Source: Zychaea mexicana
Taxonomy: Eukaryota; Mucoromycota; Mucoromycetes; Mucorales; Lichtheimiaceae
Assembly: GCF_025766255.1 (NCBI RefSeq)
Contig: NW_026516699.1
Coordinates: forward strand, 186,001 to 250,000
DNA length: 64,000 nt
Direction: 5' to 3'
Under the pieces are notes generated by a model. The model was not told the DNA's origin, ran no database searches, and saw only the letters and a program-made list of their open reading frames with translations. Positions 12,303-23,459 of the stretch are shown piece by piece (position 1 is the stretch's first letter; each line of letters opens with the position of its first letter). The translations under genes and the position numbers were made by a program.

Positions 12303-12659
12303 TGTTTTGCCGCTGATATAAAACGGGGACTATCAAGATTTATTACAGCACAGCTCAAATAGTTCTAAACTGGGGGAGGAGACTAGATAGATTTTTAATT
12401 TTGAAACTAAGTTGCAAACCACAAACGTCCGGGAAGCACCACAGAAACGGGCACAGTTCCTGTTGAAAAACTATGAGAAAATGGTAGAAGCACACCCTTA
12501 CTACTCACGGCAACGATGTGGCATGCGTAAATTCTGGTATCAAAGTAGCAAGCTCTGTGTTCGATGTGTAAGACGTTGGGTCCAAAAAGAAGGAAGGGTT
12601 CGATGAGTAGTGCTAAACATTACTGTCAACGCACCACGCCGATACAGAATGTGCTGGTT
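12303..12659. other. Spacer upstream of SWI3-like gene
   Basis: Contains an open frame from 12412 (+) with no recognised similarity. On the minus strand it probably holds the eroded 3' end of the TnpB/Fanzor-like relic, but the second zinc-binding pair expected there is not legible. Confidence 0.35.
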
Positions 12660-14010
12660 GGTTGTCAATATCAGTTGGTTGAACAAAAAGGGCAGGTTCG
12701 TGATGAATGGTATTCATCTTGCATAATCACAGGGAACGCGTGCATATGCTGCTCTCGTAGCCGCAAGCCACCATACTGGACGTCCACCCAAGGGGGACCC
12801 AACACCCTCCCGGCTTGCCCTACAATCATCACTAGCTGCATCTTCTTATTAGCAACACCCGTCTTCTTGGCCGCTCTTCCTTGGCAAGTCATGTCTTGGT
12901 GGACTTCAGTTTTATTTGTTGATGTCGGCGATCATTGTGCTTGGCATCTGGATGATATGAATTGCGTATTTATCGGCATGCTCCAAGCGTGTCGGATGCA
13001 ACAAAGTAAGTCTACAAGACAAACAAACTCGTTAGCAGTGTATCGTTCACCAAGAGTAGCATTACTATGATGAACTTACTGTTTGACGTGCGAGTATATC
13101 CTCTCAATCAAATGTCGTTTTCCTTCCGCAGCAAGCACTTGGGCCTCCTTTTAAAAGAAGAAGCTGTGTTAAACGCGTATTACATTGCTTGATATACACG
13201 CACGCCACATCATTATAAATATCGTTATTTGTTTTCGCCTTTGTAACTTCTCGATATAAGGTCTGCCCCGGATACTTCGTGCACATGCTCGTATTAGATT
13301 GTAAAAGCCTTTGCTAGCTTAAGTTGGTGAGTTTGGAGATTATTACGCGCAGATGACCATTTGCCGCGTTGTGCAAGCCTAAACGACAAAACATGTCTTC
13401 CTTTGTGAAAACTAATGATGCATTCATGATAACGTGCCCATAATCCGAGGCATCGTAAGCCTGAGTGTCAAGATTGACGTTAAACAAGTCGATTGGGTTG
13501 TTGCTGCACGACAGTATGGGGCGGAGTCGCTTCTTCCTCTCGTGGTTTTCGTCAATGTTTCGTTTGATTGCCTTTGTATGATGTCATATAAAAGTAAAAA
13601 CAGTGTTAGATGCTCCTGTGTGATTTAATACAATAGTCTTGACAAATTAGATACCCTGTCCACAGCATATAGTCCTCTTTGTATGTCTTTTCATTCGAGC
13701 TACAGTAATTGACGCAGTCCCACCTGAGCAGGAATACGGTCTTGTAACGATGACTGTAAGATCGCATGCTTGCCTTCCTGAGGAGTTTTTTGACCGTAAA
13801 GCTGCTTTCTTGTTTGCAAGTTGCTCTTGTAGCACTTGCAAACGCTCTCCAAGGTCGGCAACATTTGAATGCGTTGGACGCGATCGGAGATAATGGGTTG
13901 CCGGCCATCTCGAGCGACAGCTGGAACGCTATCATTGTGTCAAAGCGACAGTTACGCAGTGGGCAAATTCTACCCACTCTAAGCATAAATTATTCACGAT
14001 ACGACGTGAA
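12660..14010 (-). pseudogene. Decayed TnpB/Fanzor-like (RNA-guided nuclease family) relic
   Basis: The clearest part is 12892-12671 on the minus strand. It reads QLVMIVGQAGRV, then YGGLRLREQHMHAFPV, then DEYHSSRTCPFC. This matches the layout of the RuvC-III/zinc-ribbon end of TnpB/Fanzor-like proteins, where a DEY-x-TS-x-TC-xx-C segment is characteristic. Upstream on the same strand (about 13900-13640, one frame) are LPTLESVCKCYK, TRKQLYGQKTPQEGKHAIL and LYAVDRVSNLSRLLY. The last is compatible with a damaged RuvC-I (x-DPG-x-SN) strand. Between them are many stops and frame changes. No intact frame, no second CxxC and no certain RuvC-II glutamate can be seen. It adjoins the inverted-repeat-bounded block at 14188-18323. 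Family call rests on motif memory, not on a search. Confidence 0.45.
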
Positions 14011-14187
14011 AGAAACGAATCGAACATTTGTTCCCGATGATCGCATGCTTCATGGCAGACGAGCACGAGTTATAGTAGGTGCCACAGCGTAGGATAGTCC
14101 ATTGAATTGTGGTATAAGAAAACGAGTAAAAATAGATCAGAAAGCTTGTTTGAAAGCAGAGCCAAGTGTAGAAGAAGCAAGTGTACA

Positions 14188-14285
14188 GGGTCTTCTTTCC
14201 CATCATGGCGGTGCTATTTTCACATATCGGCGTTGGGGGTGCCTTTGAATGGCGGTGTGTTTTTTGTGAACAGATATGTGCCTCA
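14188..14285 (+). repeat. Left inverted repeat
   Basis: Left arm of the inverted pair. Its partner is 18200-18323 on the opposite strand. Confidence 0.65.
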
Positions 14286-15599
14286 CTCTATCATTTTCCT
14301 CGTTGTTTGCAAATCAGCACTTTTATTATTTCGTATAATAGGGACCAAAAGGGTAGAAGTTAATATACAAACATCAATGAAATTCAATGCTATAACAGTG
14401 TGACTGACAAAAAAATATTAACCTCTGCAAGGTCATTTTACCTAACTTTATTCAAGCAAATCAAGTACACTGAACTGCCTATTATAACGTCGACGTGGGC
14501 AAATAAACAGCGGCAGGATCTAGAGGGAAGAACCCTGCCATGTGAGCCAAAAGTAGGGGGTACAACAAAATACAAACAAACCCTACTTCAGGGATGTATA
14601 GAAAACGCTCGAACTATAGTGGGATCCTCGAACAGGGTCTGCGTATAGTCGAACAAAATAAACAAAAAAGCAGAACAAATACAAAATGCGGTCGTGTCAG
14701 ATTCACTAACCAAAGAATAGGATAATGAACGATACAAAATAAATAACGGTACAGACAGCAACGCTAGACTACGGGTGTCACTCACACGCAGGACCTCTTC
14801 AATCCAATTGCGGGAAGAAAGGTGTCTCTTGATATCTCTCTGAATTAAGATATTTATATGGGTAGTACTAGACATGGAATATGTATTATAGAGTGGGTGG
14901 TACTGTATTCTTGTGTAATGATAAAAGGCTCAATAGGACTTTGTAAATTCGATAGTTATGAGAGTGTCTCTTAATAATAGGGATGGTGACGCTGCTATTT
15001 ACCCCCTCCTTCTACACTATGAAAATACAGGATTGGTGTAGAATTCATTACGAGCGAGGTAAACTTTATTTTGTAGTTATGAAGTATTCTATTAACAACA
15101 CTACACAACATATAATATATATTTTAGAAAATTGTTGTATCGAGCGCGATCAATTTAAAAAATTCTATCAAAAACAAAAACTTGAACAATATGGAAACAA
15201 GATGTGTACCTTCATTCGATTCGCCGATTCGTCTTCAAAGAGAACAGGTTAATATAGCTAATAATACTACTGATACCCGAGAACTATCCCTCCAATAAAA
15301 TCTGAATACAAGAAAGAGTTGCATAACAAACATCAAGCACATGACATCACACAACAACAAGAGCTCTACCACAGCAGCCTCGCAATTACTACAGCATTCT
15401 GGCACTTTTCATAAAGCCAAGGACACAGCGATACAAAAGTAGCGCAGCAACAACTCTACAACCTTCGGGTACCTTCCAAATTGCCAAAATATAGCTATTA
15501 ACAGCATTATTCCTAGACTTTCCAACTGATTCCACATCTATAATCATTGAATGCGAGTACTTTCCACAACCTTCCAGCATCTTCCTTGATGTTCAATTA

Positions 15600-16080
15600 G
15601 AATAGATATATTGAAATATTTTGAAAGATATAAATACCAACTCATTTTTACTTGAATAATGACATTGAATTCTCACCTCCCACATTCTACTTAATTTCAA
15701 GTGTTGTTTTCAATCAGTCAAGACCTAACACGGCTTGTTTCATCTTACATTTTTTTATTGCTCATAACTGAAGCTAAATAAACTCTTTTATTAGGACCAG
15801 ACGTAACATTATTCCTGCTCTTATTTCTTATTTACTTGGACAGACGTTACATTCCTGATCCTTATTTCTACTCACTGAGCTTAATCAAGACATCAGCTCA
15901 CTACTATTTACAACCTTGAACATAAACCATACAGATTTTTACTTTACTTTACACTCATATCACTTCACAACTCGTCTGTAATAAACGATATTAATACTGG
16001 TGCTCACTACATAACATACACATGAACCGTTACTACGCAACTACTACCTGGCATACCCCAAACTCACCGTAACACTACAA
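15600..16080 (+). other. Possible LTR-like promoter segment
   Basis: A TATA-type GATATAAATA near 15628 is followed by an imperfect direct duplication around 15795-15870 (two copies of a CAGACGT-ACATT...CTTATTTCT unit) in AT-rich DNA without coding. This layout would suit a long terminal repeat of an old retroelement. No partner LTR, primer site or reverse transcriptase is visible. Confidence 0.2.
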
Positions 16081-16869
16081 TTGTATGGAATTCTATGTCT
16101 TTGCATATTTGGATATTAACTTATAAGGTCATTCTAGAAAAAATTCACAACAACGAAGCCAAACCTGTTGAATGAACAGAAAACACTTTGACGACCCATC
16201 TCTTTGATGACAAGGCATTTATGTGCATTTTGATGAACAAAAAAATCACTCATCCACTCAAGTTTTTCTCCTTTGTATTTCAAAAAGGTCACCAAAAGAC
16301 CCGTAAAGCGTTTAGCTTATGTTCAAGAAACTTCGCAAAAAAAACAACCAAGAAATATCCTCCATCATCTTTGTACATACCCACATACGACACGATACAC
16401 TTGGAATCATTTCCTTCAAACACCTCCACATTATCATCCAAGAAATCCATTTCTTTTTTTTTGCTTCGAGTGGAACTATCATGTAATATTTCTTAGTAAA
16501 TACATCACAATTTTTATATAAAAGGGTGACATAATCATTTCCTTTAATTTTTTTTGTTCCCCGTGATGATATTATCTAAAATTACCTAATGATAGGACTA
16601 ACTCCTCATCTTTATGATCATGTATAATTCTACATGATTTTGGTTGATAAAGCTTTATTAACTTGATAATTATATCCTTGTAATAAATTTGTATATGATT
16701 TACCTACATATATATCACTTGCTGGAAAAGCTTGTTGCTTGGTCTAATAATGTGAATTCAAACAATGAAGATGAATCACGTATATCTTTTAAACACGAAA
16801 AGTTATATGTAATAAAACAAGAATATTTGTCTGTGTAGTACTATTTCTTAGAAATTAATTATCATAGAT

Positions 16870-17185
16870 AATCAAGGAATATCAAGCAACATCATACGTG
16901 ATCTAGCAATATCTAGCAATGTCAAGCAACATCATACATGATCAAGCATTATCATTATCATTCATATTATAATCATTATTCATTATGATAAACCAGCATA
17001 AACTATATTACCGCCATTATCATGGTATATCAAGAAGAAGAAAGTATATCGAGTCATTGTCAGGCAAAATCAAATAAGATCAAGCATGATAATTTTACTT
17101 TATGTTATATAATCGCTGATCAGGTAACTTCAGATATTTTCAGGCATTTTCACCTATGATAAGGACTGATCAAGCATGATGAATC
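16870..17185. repeat. Degenerate ATCAAGCA-type short repeats
   Basis: The motif ATCAAGCA/ATCTAGCA and variants, often followed by A(T/C)ATC or TGAT, recurs more than eight times over about 300 bp, mixed with ATTATC runs. No frame or known satellite recognised. Confidence 0.45.
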
Positions 17186-18199
17186 TCCCTCTATCTTTTG
17201 TGGCATTTCATGCAATATCATCTCATATACTGTATCTGTAGATTTTTGACGTAAACAACCACATTAGCTATAGATGATTCGTTTTCATGAACCAAATACC
17301 CAGAGCAAGTAATAGTGGAGTCTCCGAATTACGAATACCAGCACTCATAAAAGCTATTCATATATTGAAGAAAAAAAAGAGAATCACTACATGAATACCT
17401 GGACCGATATATTGTCGTCGTCGATCAAAAGTTTCATGGTGTTAATTTCAATTGCGTAAACATCATATCAAGGAAAACGAATAATGAAGCTGTCTAATTA
17501 AAAGTTATACTAAACGACCACAATATATACCATGAACAACAAGATCGTGTCGACGATTTCTCCAATAACGATTTATTTGCCAAGTTTATTACATTCAGTT
17601 ACAAAAAGAGCAGCATTTTAGTATCAGAAACAATCCCAGATAGTCGCATATAACGAATCTTGTTTGTCCCAACATCTCAGATACGTAGGCATTATTATGT
17701 ATGCTACCAAAGCAAAAAGATATTTTATACAGTTATGAAGTGAACGACACAGAAGATCTTTCGTTTGCTCACAAGATAACTAATATATTACAAACTCGAT
17801 CAAGAATAATCGTAATACATGGTTTGGCTCTGAAGCAGGGCGACAATTTTCGAGCTTTTGCGTTCACATTCTCATTTTTTCATAAGGAAAAAAAAGTCTT
17901 TTTGAAATGAGATATATGCTTGGTAGCAAGTTACACAACTGCTATCAGTCTTCTCGTCATCTGCAGCAAGAATTAAAGGGACAAGACCGATTAGCAAGAC
18001 AAGAAATTAATGGAATAAGAACGATCAGCAAGACAAGAAGCAAAAAAGATTGGTGGGTCCTTCATCCAAGGTATAGCTTTGGTTTTATATATTTTTATTT
18101 TGAATGTCTTCACCCCAAGCAACCGAATACACTTTTGAAAATCGACTCAGTTTAGGACCTAGTATGCAAATATCTCTGCTTAGACTGCCCAGCCGCCAA

Positions 18200-18323
18200 T
18201 ATGAGTTTCATATATCTGCCAACATCGAAAAAATTGCACAAAAACGACACCGCCGTACAAAGGCACCCCTTCCCCAACGCCAATATATAAAAATAGCATC
18301 GCCATGATGGGAAAAAAGACCCC
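18200..18323 (-). repeat. Right inverted repeat
   Basis: Right arm of the inverted pair. It carries small insertions relative to 14188-14285, notably about 4 bases after GGCGTTGGGG and about 17 bases after GTTTTTGTG. Confidence 0.65.
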
Positions 18324-18996
18324 GCCAATCATTAGGAAAAATCCTGTATATGGAATGATGCATTTCTTCTAGTATCATGTGGTGATGAGCAAATTAAGCA
18401 ACATGGTAGATGCTATCTTTTTCGTGATCTTTCTGAGCGTGAATAATGAAGCGACAGAAAAAAAAGAGGAACATCATTATATCATATGCGTTTGTTTGGT
18501 TTCTTGACGCGTCGGTTACACGGATCGCGAGCCCTGTCGGCTTGAAGCCCAATTCGGAATAAACAGCCTGTCAATTTCAGACTGAGATTCCAGCAAAAAA
18601 GATCAGACTTATCGCGTACAGATCTACTAGAGAGTGTATTACATGCACGCGTGTACTCGCTTTTGCGCTTGTATCTTGGGCAGCACCGCCTAAAAAGTGA
18701 AGAAAGCAAAAGATATTAGAAGAACGGATGGCGATCTTCTTCGAAGATTCTATCTTTGTATAGTAGCCATAATCGAGAAAGAATAACAACAGAACGCCGG
18801 GAGGGGTTTGCGTAGAAAAACAGAAATCCGTATGTCTCCGTATGTCTCTGACGCACAGGGGTTTGCATGGATACCCTTCCTTACGTCATTGCGCTTGTTG
18901 CCCCGTCTAGCTTCAAGCATATAACACCAACGGAGACGAAATTTCTTTGGTTCTTCTTTTTCTTTAAGCTATACTTTTCTTTTCCTATACAGCACC

Positions 18997-20445
18997 ATGG
19001 CTGCAAACGTTCCTACTGTCAAGGTGTGTGTTGTTTTCGTTGCATGATCATAGTAGTTTGAGCACAATATAATAACGAGGGTGGCTAACACTAAATTATC
19101 CATTTGCTCATGGAATACATAGCTTAATAGCGGTTATGACTTGCCACAAATCGGCTACGGCACATTCGGTGGCGCCGATGCCCCACACTTGGTGCATGAC
19201 GCTGCCAAAGTCGCCTTGAAGGAGGGATATCGTCACTTTGATACTGCTTATTTGTGTAAGTATCATTAAGTAATAAGTGATACTTTGTGTTTAGGCTACA
19301 AGAAAAGCAATAAAATTTCATTGGACAACTTACATTTCAATTCATAACAGACAAGACCGAACGTTCGTTGGGTGATGCTATTCGTGGAAGCGGTGTGCCC
19401 CGAGAAGAAGTCTTTGTCACCACAAAGCTGTGGCAGACATTCAAGCGCCCCGAGCACGTGCGTCCTGCTTGTGAACGTTCGTTGCAAGACCTCGGCTTCG
19501 AGTACATTGACATGTACATGTTCCATTGGCCCATGGCTTGGGAATTCCATGGCTATGACCATGAGCAGATTCAAGTCAAGGATGAGAACAATGACATCAA
19601 GTGTATTGACGTCCCTATTATCGACACTTGGCGCGAAATGGAAAAATTGGTCAAGGACGGCTTGGTCCGTTCGATCGGTAAATATATAAAGTTCTTGCCT
19701 GCAAAGCTCAATCAAACAAATGATCACCGGGTGTGACAGAAAACTAAAATCTTAATTGTGCCATATGTAACATAGGTGTTTCCAACTTTACTATTCCTAT
19801 GCTTGAGGACTTGATTTCCAAAGCTGAAATTCCTCCTGCCATGAACCAGGTTAGTAATCAATGATACTAAACAAATATCTTTGAAGGGTGGTCGTAGAAA
19901 CACACACAAGCACATACACATACTAAACCTATTATTTCTTAGATTGAAATTCACCCTAGCTTGCCACAGGAGGAGATGGTCAACTGGGCCAAGGACCACA
20001 ACATTGCTTTGACCGCATACTCGCCACTTGGCAACCCAGGTTTCTCCTGGTTCGCCTCCACTGGCCATTCCAAGACGCTCGAGGAACCTGCTGTGCTCAA
20101 GGCTGCTGAGAAATATGGCAAGACGCCTGTTCAAGTCCTTATCAACTGGGGTGTTGCCCGTGGCTACTGCGGTAAGTTTCTTTCTGTTTTCGTAGTATGT
20201 GCTCATGGTACAGAAAGTGTCGCGAGATATTGACTCCTGTACTATCTTCCTTTGATTTAATAGTAATTCCAAAGTCTGTTACGCCTGAGCGTATCAAGGC
20301 TAACATTGAATATTTCAAGATGGACCCCGAGGATGTTGAGGAGATTACAAAGATTGGTCGTGAGCACCCTGTCCGAACCTGTGACCCTGTCCTGATGTTC
20401 GGTCCTTCCAACGATGTCTTTGGTGAACACAAGAAGAAGGATTAA
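18997..20445 (+). CDS. Aldo-keto reductase (NADPH-dependent)
   Basis: Cytosolic (alpha/beta)8-barrel oxidoreductase that reduces aldehydes or sugars such as glyceraldehyde, xylose or related substrates. Exons 18997-19023, 19123-19255, 19351-19677, 19776-19849, 19943-20171 and 20264-20445 give 323 aa, the usual family length. The catalytic tetrad is visible: Asp in HFDTAYLY, Tyr in the same strand, Lys in VTTKLWQ and His in MYMFHWPMAW. GVSNFTIPML, AYSPLGNPG and the cofactor loop IPKSVTPERIKAN follow, the last favouring NADPH. The start follows a pyrimidine-rich leader, and ATG lies in CACCATGG. No signal peptide or peroxisomal tail. Exact substrate cannot be read from sequence. Confidence 0.93.
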
Positions 20446-20705
20446 ACCCTCAATAATTAGACAGAGTCCACAAATCAGAAAAAAAAATTGTATATAATAG
20501 ATCTCGCCTCCACTTTTCATGTTTATATAAAAAATTGGAATTTTATACTTTAATATATTTGGGTATTGGCGTCAGCTCATGTAATCGAGCTGTATATGCC
20601 TTATGTTGTCTTTCGGCTGATAAGCTGTTATTGGATCTATGTCGCTTCTCCTAGATCATCCGCTTTAGTTTTTTTCCATTGTGAGCTTAAAACTAGTAAT
20701 GTATA

Positions 20706-21859
20706 CTACATCCTTACCCAAATGCATAGCCATATCCCAAAACAAAGTGCGAGTTGTAGCTGTAGTTTCTTCTCTGATTCTTCCTCTGATATTGCAACCG
20801 TCTTCTGGATGACAATTTCAACAACTTCATGACCTAAAGTGGACACAGCGAACGTAGAACAACAGAATCGTAAGTGACTCCACAATGCTTCGTGGCCCGG
20901 GAACTGAGTGATAAGACCGTCGATCCAGCTCAAGTGCTTATGTCCGTCAAAGTACGGGTCCTGGCTTATTGCTTTGATAACACACGCTAAATGATGAACA
21001 CCGGAATGATCGCTCACATTTTTTTCGACCCATATCTGTGTCTCCTTATACTCTCTTTCTCGAAGCAATTGGGTGGTCATGTGAGATTCCAACAGCCACC
21101 GACGATAATTCCATGCATAATAGTTTCGAGGATGTAAGGTTGCTGTACGTGCGCACAGTTGCAGTTCGTGGTCCAGATCTATTTCGTTCTTTGCGCCTGG
21201 ACGCATGAAAAGCCACTGCCTATGATTATTTTCATTCTTTGATCAATCATCCACTGTTAAAGAGGCGATCCTTCACTCTCTTTACGTCTCTTTTTTGCTT
21301 TCGAGTATTTACCGGTGATGCCATGCAACGTTACTTTTGCAATGCTTTTGCACCGTGAAAACCAAATTGATCCACTGTAGCTCGTCTTTTAAAGTAACTT
21401 TGCCTGATTCAACAAGCTGTTTTCTTATTTGGTCAAAAGTTCGCGTGAGTTATGCAGTTACTATGCCCTCGTTGTTGCGCGTTCCATACCTAATATTCAT
21501 CGCTGTATAGTTCTCGGGCTTTAACGCAATCATGATCCTACTTGACTGCTCTACAGCTTTTGCATCGTTTGCTTCGTGCATCGCTTGATCTGCTTCGCGT
21601 ATAAGGTCGTGTAAATGCTGAAGTGGAAGTCCCAACTTGGATTCAACAAAGATTAACGGGTAAAACTGCTGGCTGTATGGAGGGAGATCGTTCGCGTCGG
21701 GTAATCCAAACACCAACCCGAGTTCATCACTAATCGCACAATATTAAGCCTTCAACGACGTGTTATGCTTTACCAACGGATGATCAGAAATGGAGGTTCT
21801 TTTTACATAGTATGCGTGTCCACGATTGTAGCAAGTTTTTGATACGTGTTTGCTGACAT
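20706..21859 (-). CDS. PTAR1-like protein prenyltransferase alpha-subunit repeat protein
   Basis: Helical-hairpin (PPTA) repeat protein. PTAR1 in animals acts in Rab geranylgeranylation and Golgi glycosylation. Exons 21859-21807 (MSANTYQKLATIVDTHT), 21729-21490, 21423-21313 and 21219-20706 total about 305 aa. The N-terminal part matches PTAR1: DELGLVFG, a LIFVESKLGL strand and AMNIRKQLVESG. PPTA-repeat cores follow: NVAWHHRQWLF, NYYAWNYRRWLLE and EALWSHLRFCC. The tiny first exon is chosen because its splice restores the DELGL motif at the expected place. The stop at 20706 follows a weakly conserved tail, so the last residues are less sure. Convergent with the aldo-keto reductase. Confidence 0.82.
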
Positions 21860-22276
21860 TTCGGGGAGGGAAGGCGCAAGGAAGAAAGAAAACGGAAATA
21901 TGAAAGCGATGAGCGACAGGCATAATAAAATCAACGCTTGTATCACTTGTAGACCGTCTCACAGGATTTGTGAAAGCAAGCGAAACTGTGGGAACATCCG
22001 CACTCGTTTTCGTGACAAAACTATTGTCTGGACAACGTATTGCCATCCTCAGGGCAAGATATACACTTAGGACGAAAGTTACAGAGTTCTTACTCCTTCT
22101 AAACTCTTCCGTAACGCATAATGATATAATTGAAACAATCGATCATGCTGCGAAATCGTAATCATGTGCAAGCAACAACACTCCGGTTGCCCTCAATCCA
22201 ATTTCTTCAGGTCCCCGAGTCGTTTCGTCCCTTTTTTTTTCTTCTTTCTCGGGTTTGACACGTTGGCTTTACAACA
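21860..22276. promoter_or_regulatory. Intergenic between divergent PTAR1-like and BAP31-like genes
   Basis: About 420 bp between start codons of divergent genes. A polypyrimidine stretch near 22225-22250 lies just upstream of the BAP31-like ATG. No gene of its own. Confidence 0.35.
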
Positions 22277-23395
22277 ATGACAATCTACTATACACTTACG
22301 TTTACACTTTTGGTTCTGGAGGTATTTCTCTAGTATAAATATGTGTTCAAATATATTGTACACCGCGCGACTAATTCTGGCTGTTTTTTCTTGTCAATAG
22401 ATGATCGTCTTCTGCTTGGTCGTGGTAAGTTTTTAGTTCAGTTGCGGATTCATCACTCTAGTACTAAAAGGAATTGTATTTTATGTAGTTACCACTTCCA
22501 ATGCACTGGCGTCGAGCAATGATGAGAGCTTTCAAGTCGTCTCCTGTTGTAATAATAAATTTTAGTTAGAAAGGGACTTTATGTTTACGTGTATAACTCA
22601 TAGAAAATCACGGTGCAAATAGGTCGCAAAAGCTCTCTACGCTCTTAAGATTATTTTCGCGTAAGTTTTTGAAAAGAAGAAAATGCTTATGATGATGACA
22701 ATGATACATTAAAGGCTTATGAACGTTTATCTTTAGTTTCATCTTTTTACTGTTTATTGGTAAATCTGACACGCATAATAGGAAGCACGATGAGAGGGAC
22801 ATGGCATTAATTATGAATTTTTTATAGACACGTTTAACCGATTGCAACGCATTGGTGAAGAGGCCGAACAAGAGGAAGGACATCATCACGATTACAGCTT
22901 CGAAGCAAGCTTGAAGGCCAAGCGCTTCTATGCTCAACGCAACCTGTACCTGACTGGATTTACCTTGTTTTTGTCTCTGTAAGTGATTTTGGTGGGATAG
23001 AGCCAAGATAATCTTGGACAGCTAAAATTTAAGTATACCTATAGGATCCTCGAGAGAACGACAGCACTGGTTGTTGACATGCTTGAGCGTGAAGAGCAGC
23101 TTCAACATATGAAGAAGGAGGTACTTTATCGAAGGAACACTCAATAACTGGAAACTAGAATCGGTTGTGCTAATGACCTACTTTATGTATCCAGAGTGCC
23201 ACTGCCAATGATGATACCAACAGACTTGTTGAAATTGACTCGTCGTACAAGAAGCAGATCGACGACCTGAAGGCCGAAATCGGTGCATTGAAGAAACAAA
23301 GGCCGGATTTCGAATCGTTGAAGAAGCGAGCAGGCCAGCAATCGACTGAATACGATCAGCTGGTCAAGGAACGTGATGCATTATTGAAGAAGTAA
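22277..23395 (+). CDS. BAP31/Yet3-type endoplasmic reticulum membrane protein
   Basis: ER integral membrane protein of the BAP31 family, which handles ER export and quality control of membrane proteins. Eight small exons fit: 22277-22321, 22401-22424, 22489-22548, 22623-22660, 22737-22759, 22828-22978, 23045-23120 and 23195-23395, giving 205 aa. Three hydrophobic segments appear in order: TFTLLVLEMIVFCLVVLPLP, the FIFLLFI segment before DTFNRLQRI, and YLTGFTLFLSLILERT. A lysine/glutamate-rich coiled coil follows (LERTTALVVDML..., IDDLKAEIGALKKQ) and the C-terminus is LLKK, a possible dilysine-type ER retrieval signal. The 23-nt and 24-nt exons are unusually small but keep frame and topology. 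Confidence 0.85.
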
Positions 23396-23459
23396 AAGTA
23401 CACAAATATTATAATAGTATAAAGGAAAACATTATAGTAGGTGTAAAAGAGACCTAGTT

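Larger units (their letters stand above)
14188..18323. mobile_element. AT-rich block bounded by ~0.1-kb inverted repeats
   Basis: Sequence at 14188-14285 recurs in reverse complement at about 18200-18323. Both ends read inward as GGGTCTT(C/T)TTTCCCATCATGGCG and continue with a GGCGTTGGGG core and GTGCCTTTG. The first 75 or so bases are nearly identical, then a ~17-base gap precedes a further CAGATAT match. The 3.9 kb between is AT-rich and has no long open frame. No matching target-site duplication is obvious outside the repeats. It may be a non-autonomous or decayed DNA transposon, or two solitary repeat copies in opposite orientation. Confidence 0.5.

Noticed and set aside
12564..13070. 168-codon plus-strand frame as a gene
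   Set aside because: Lies antisense to the TnpB/Fanzor-like zinc-ribbon stretch, which has the recognisable signal.
19296..19727. Long minus-strand open frame opposite the aldo-keto reductase
   Set aside because: Antisense shadow of a well-conserved exon; no similarity of its own.
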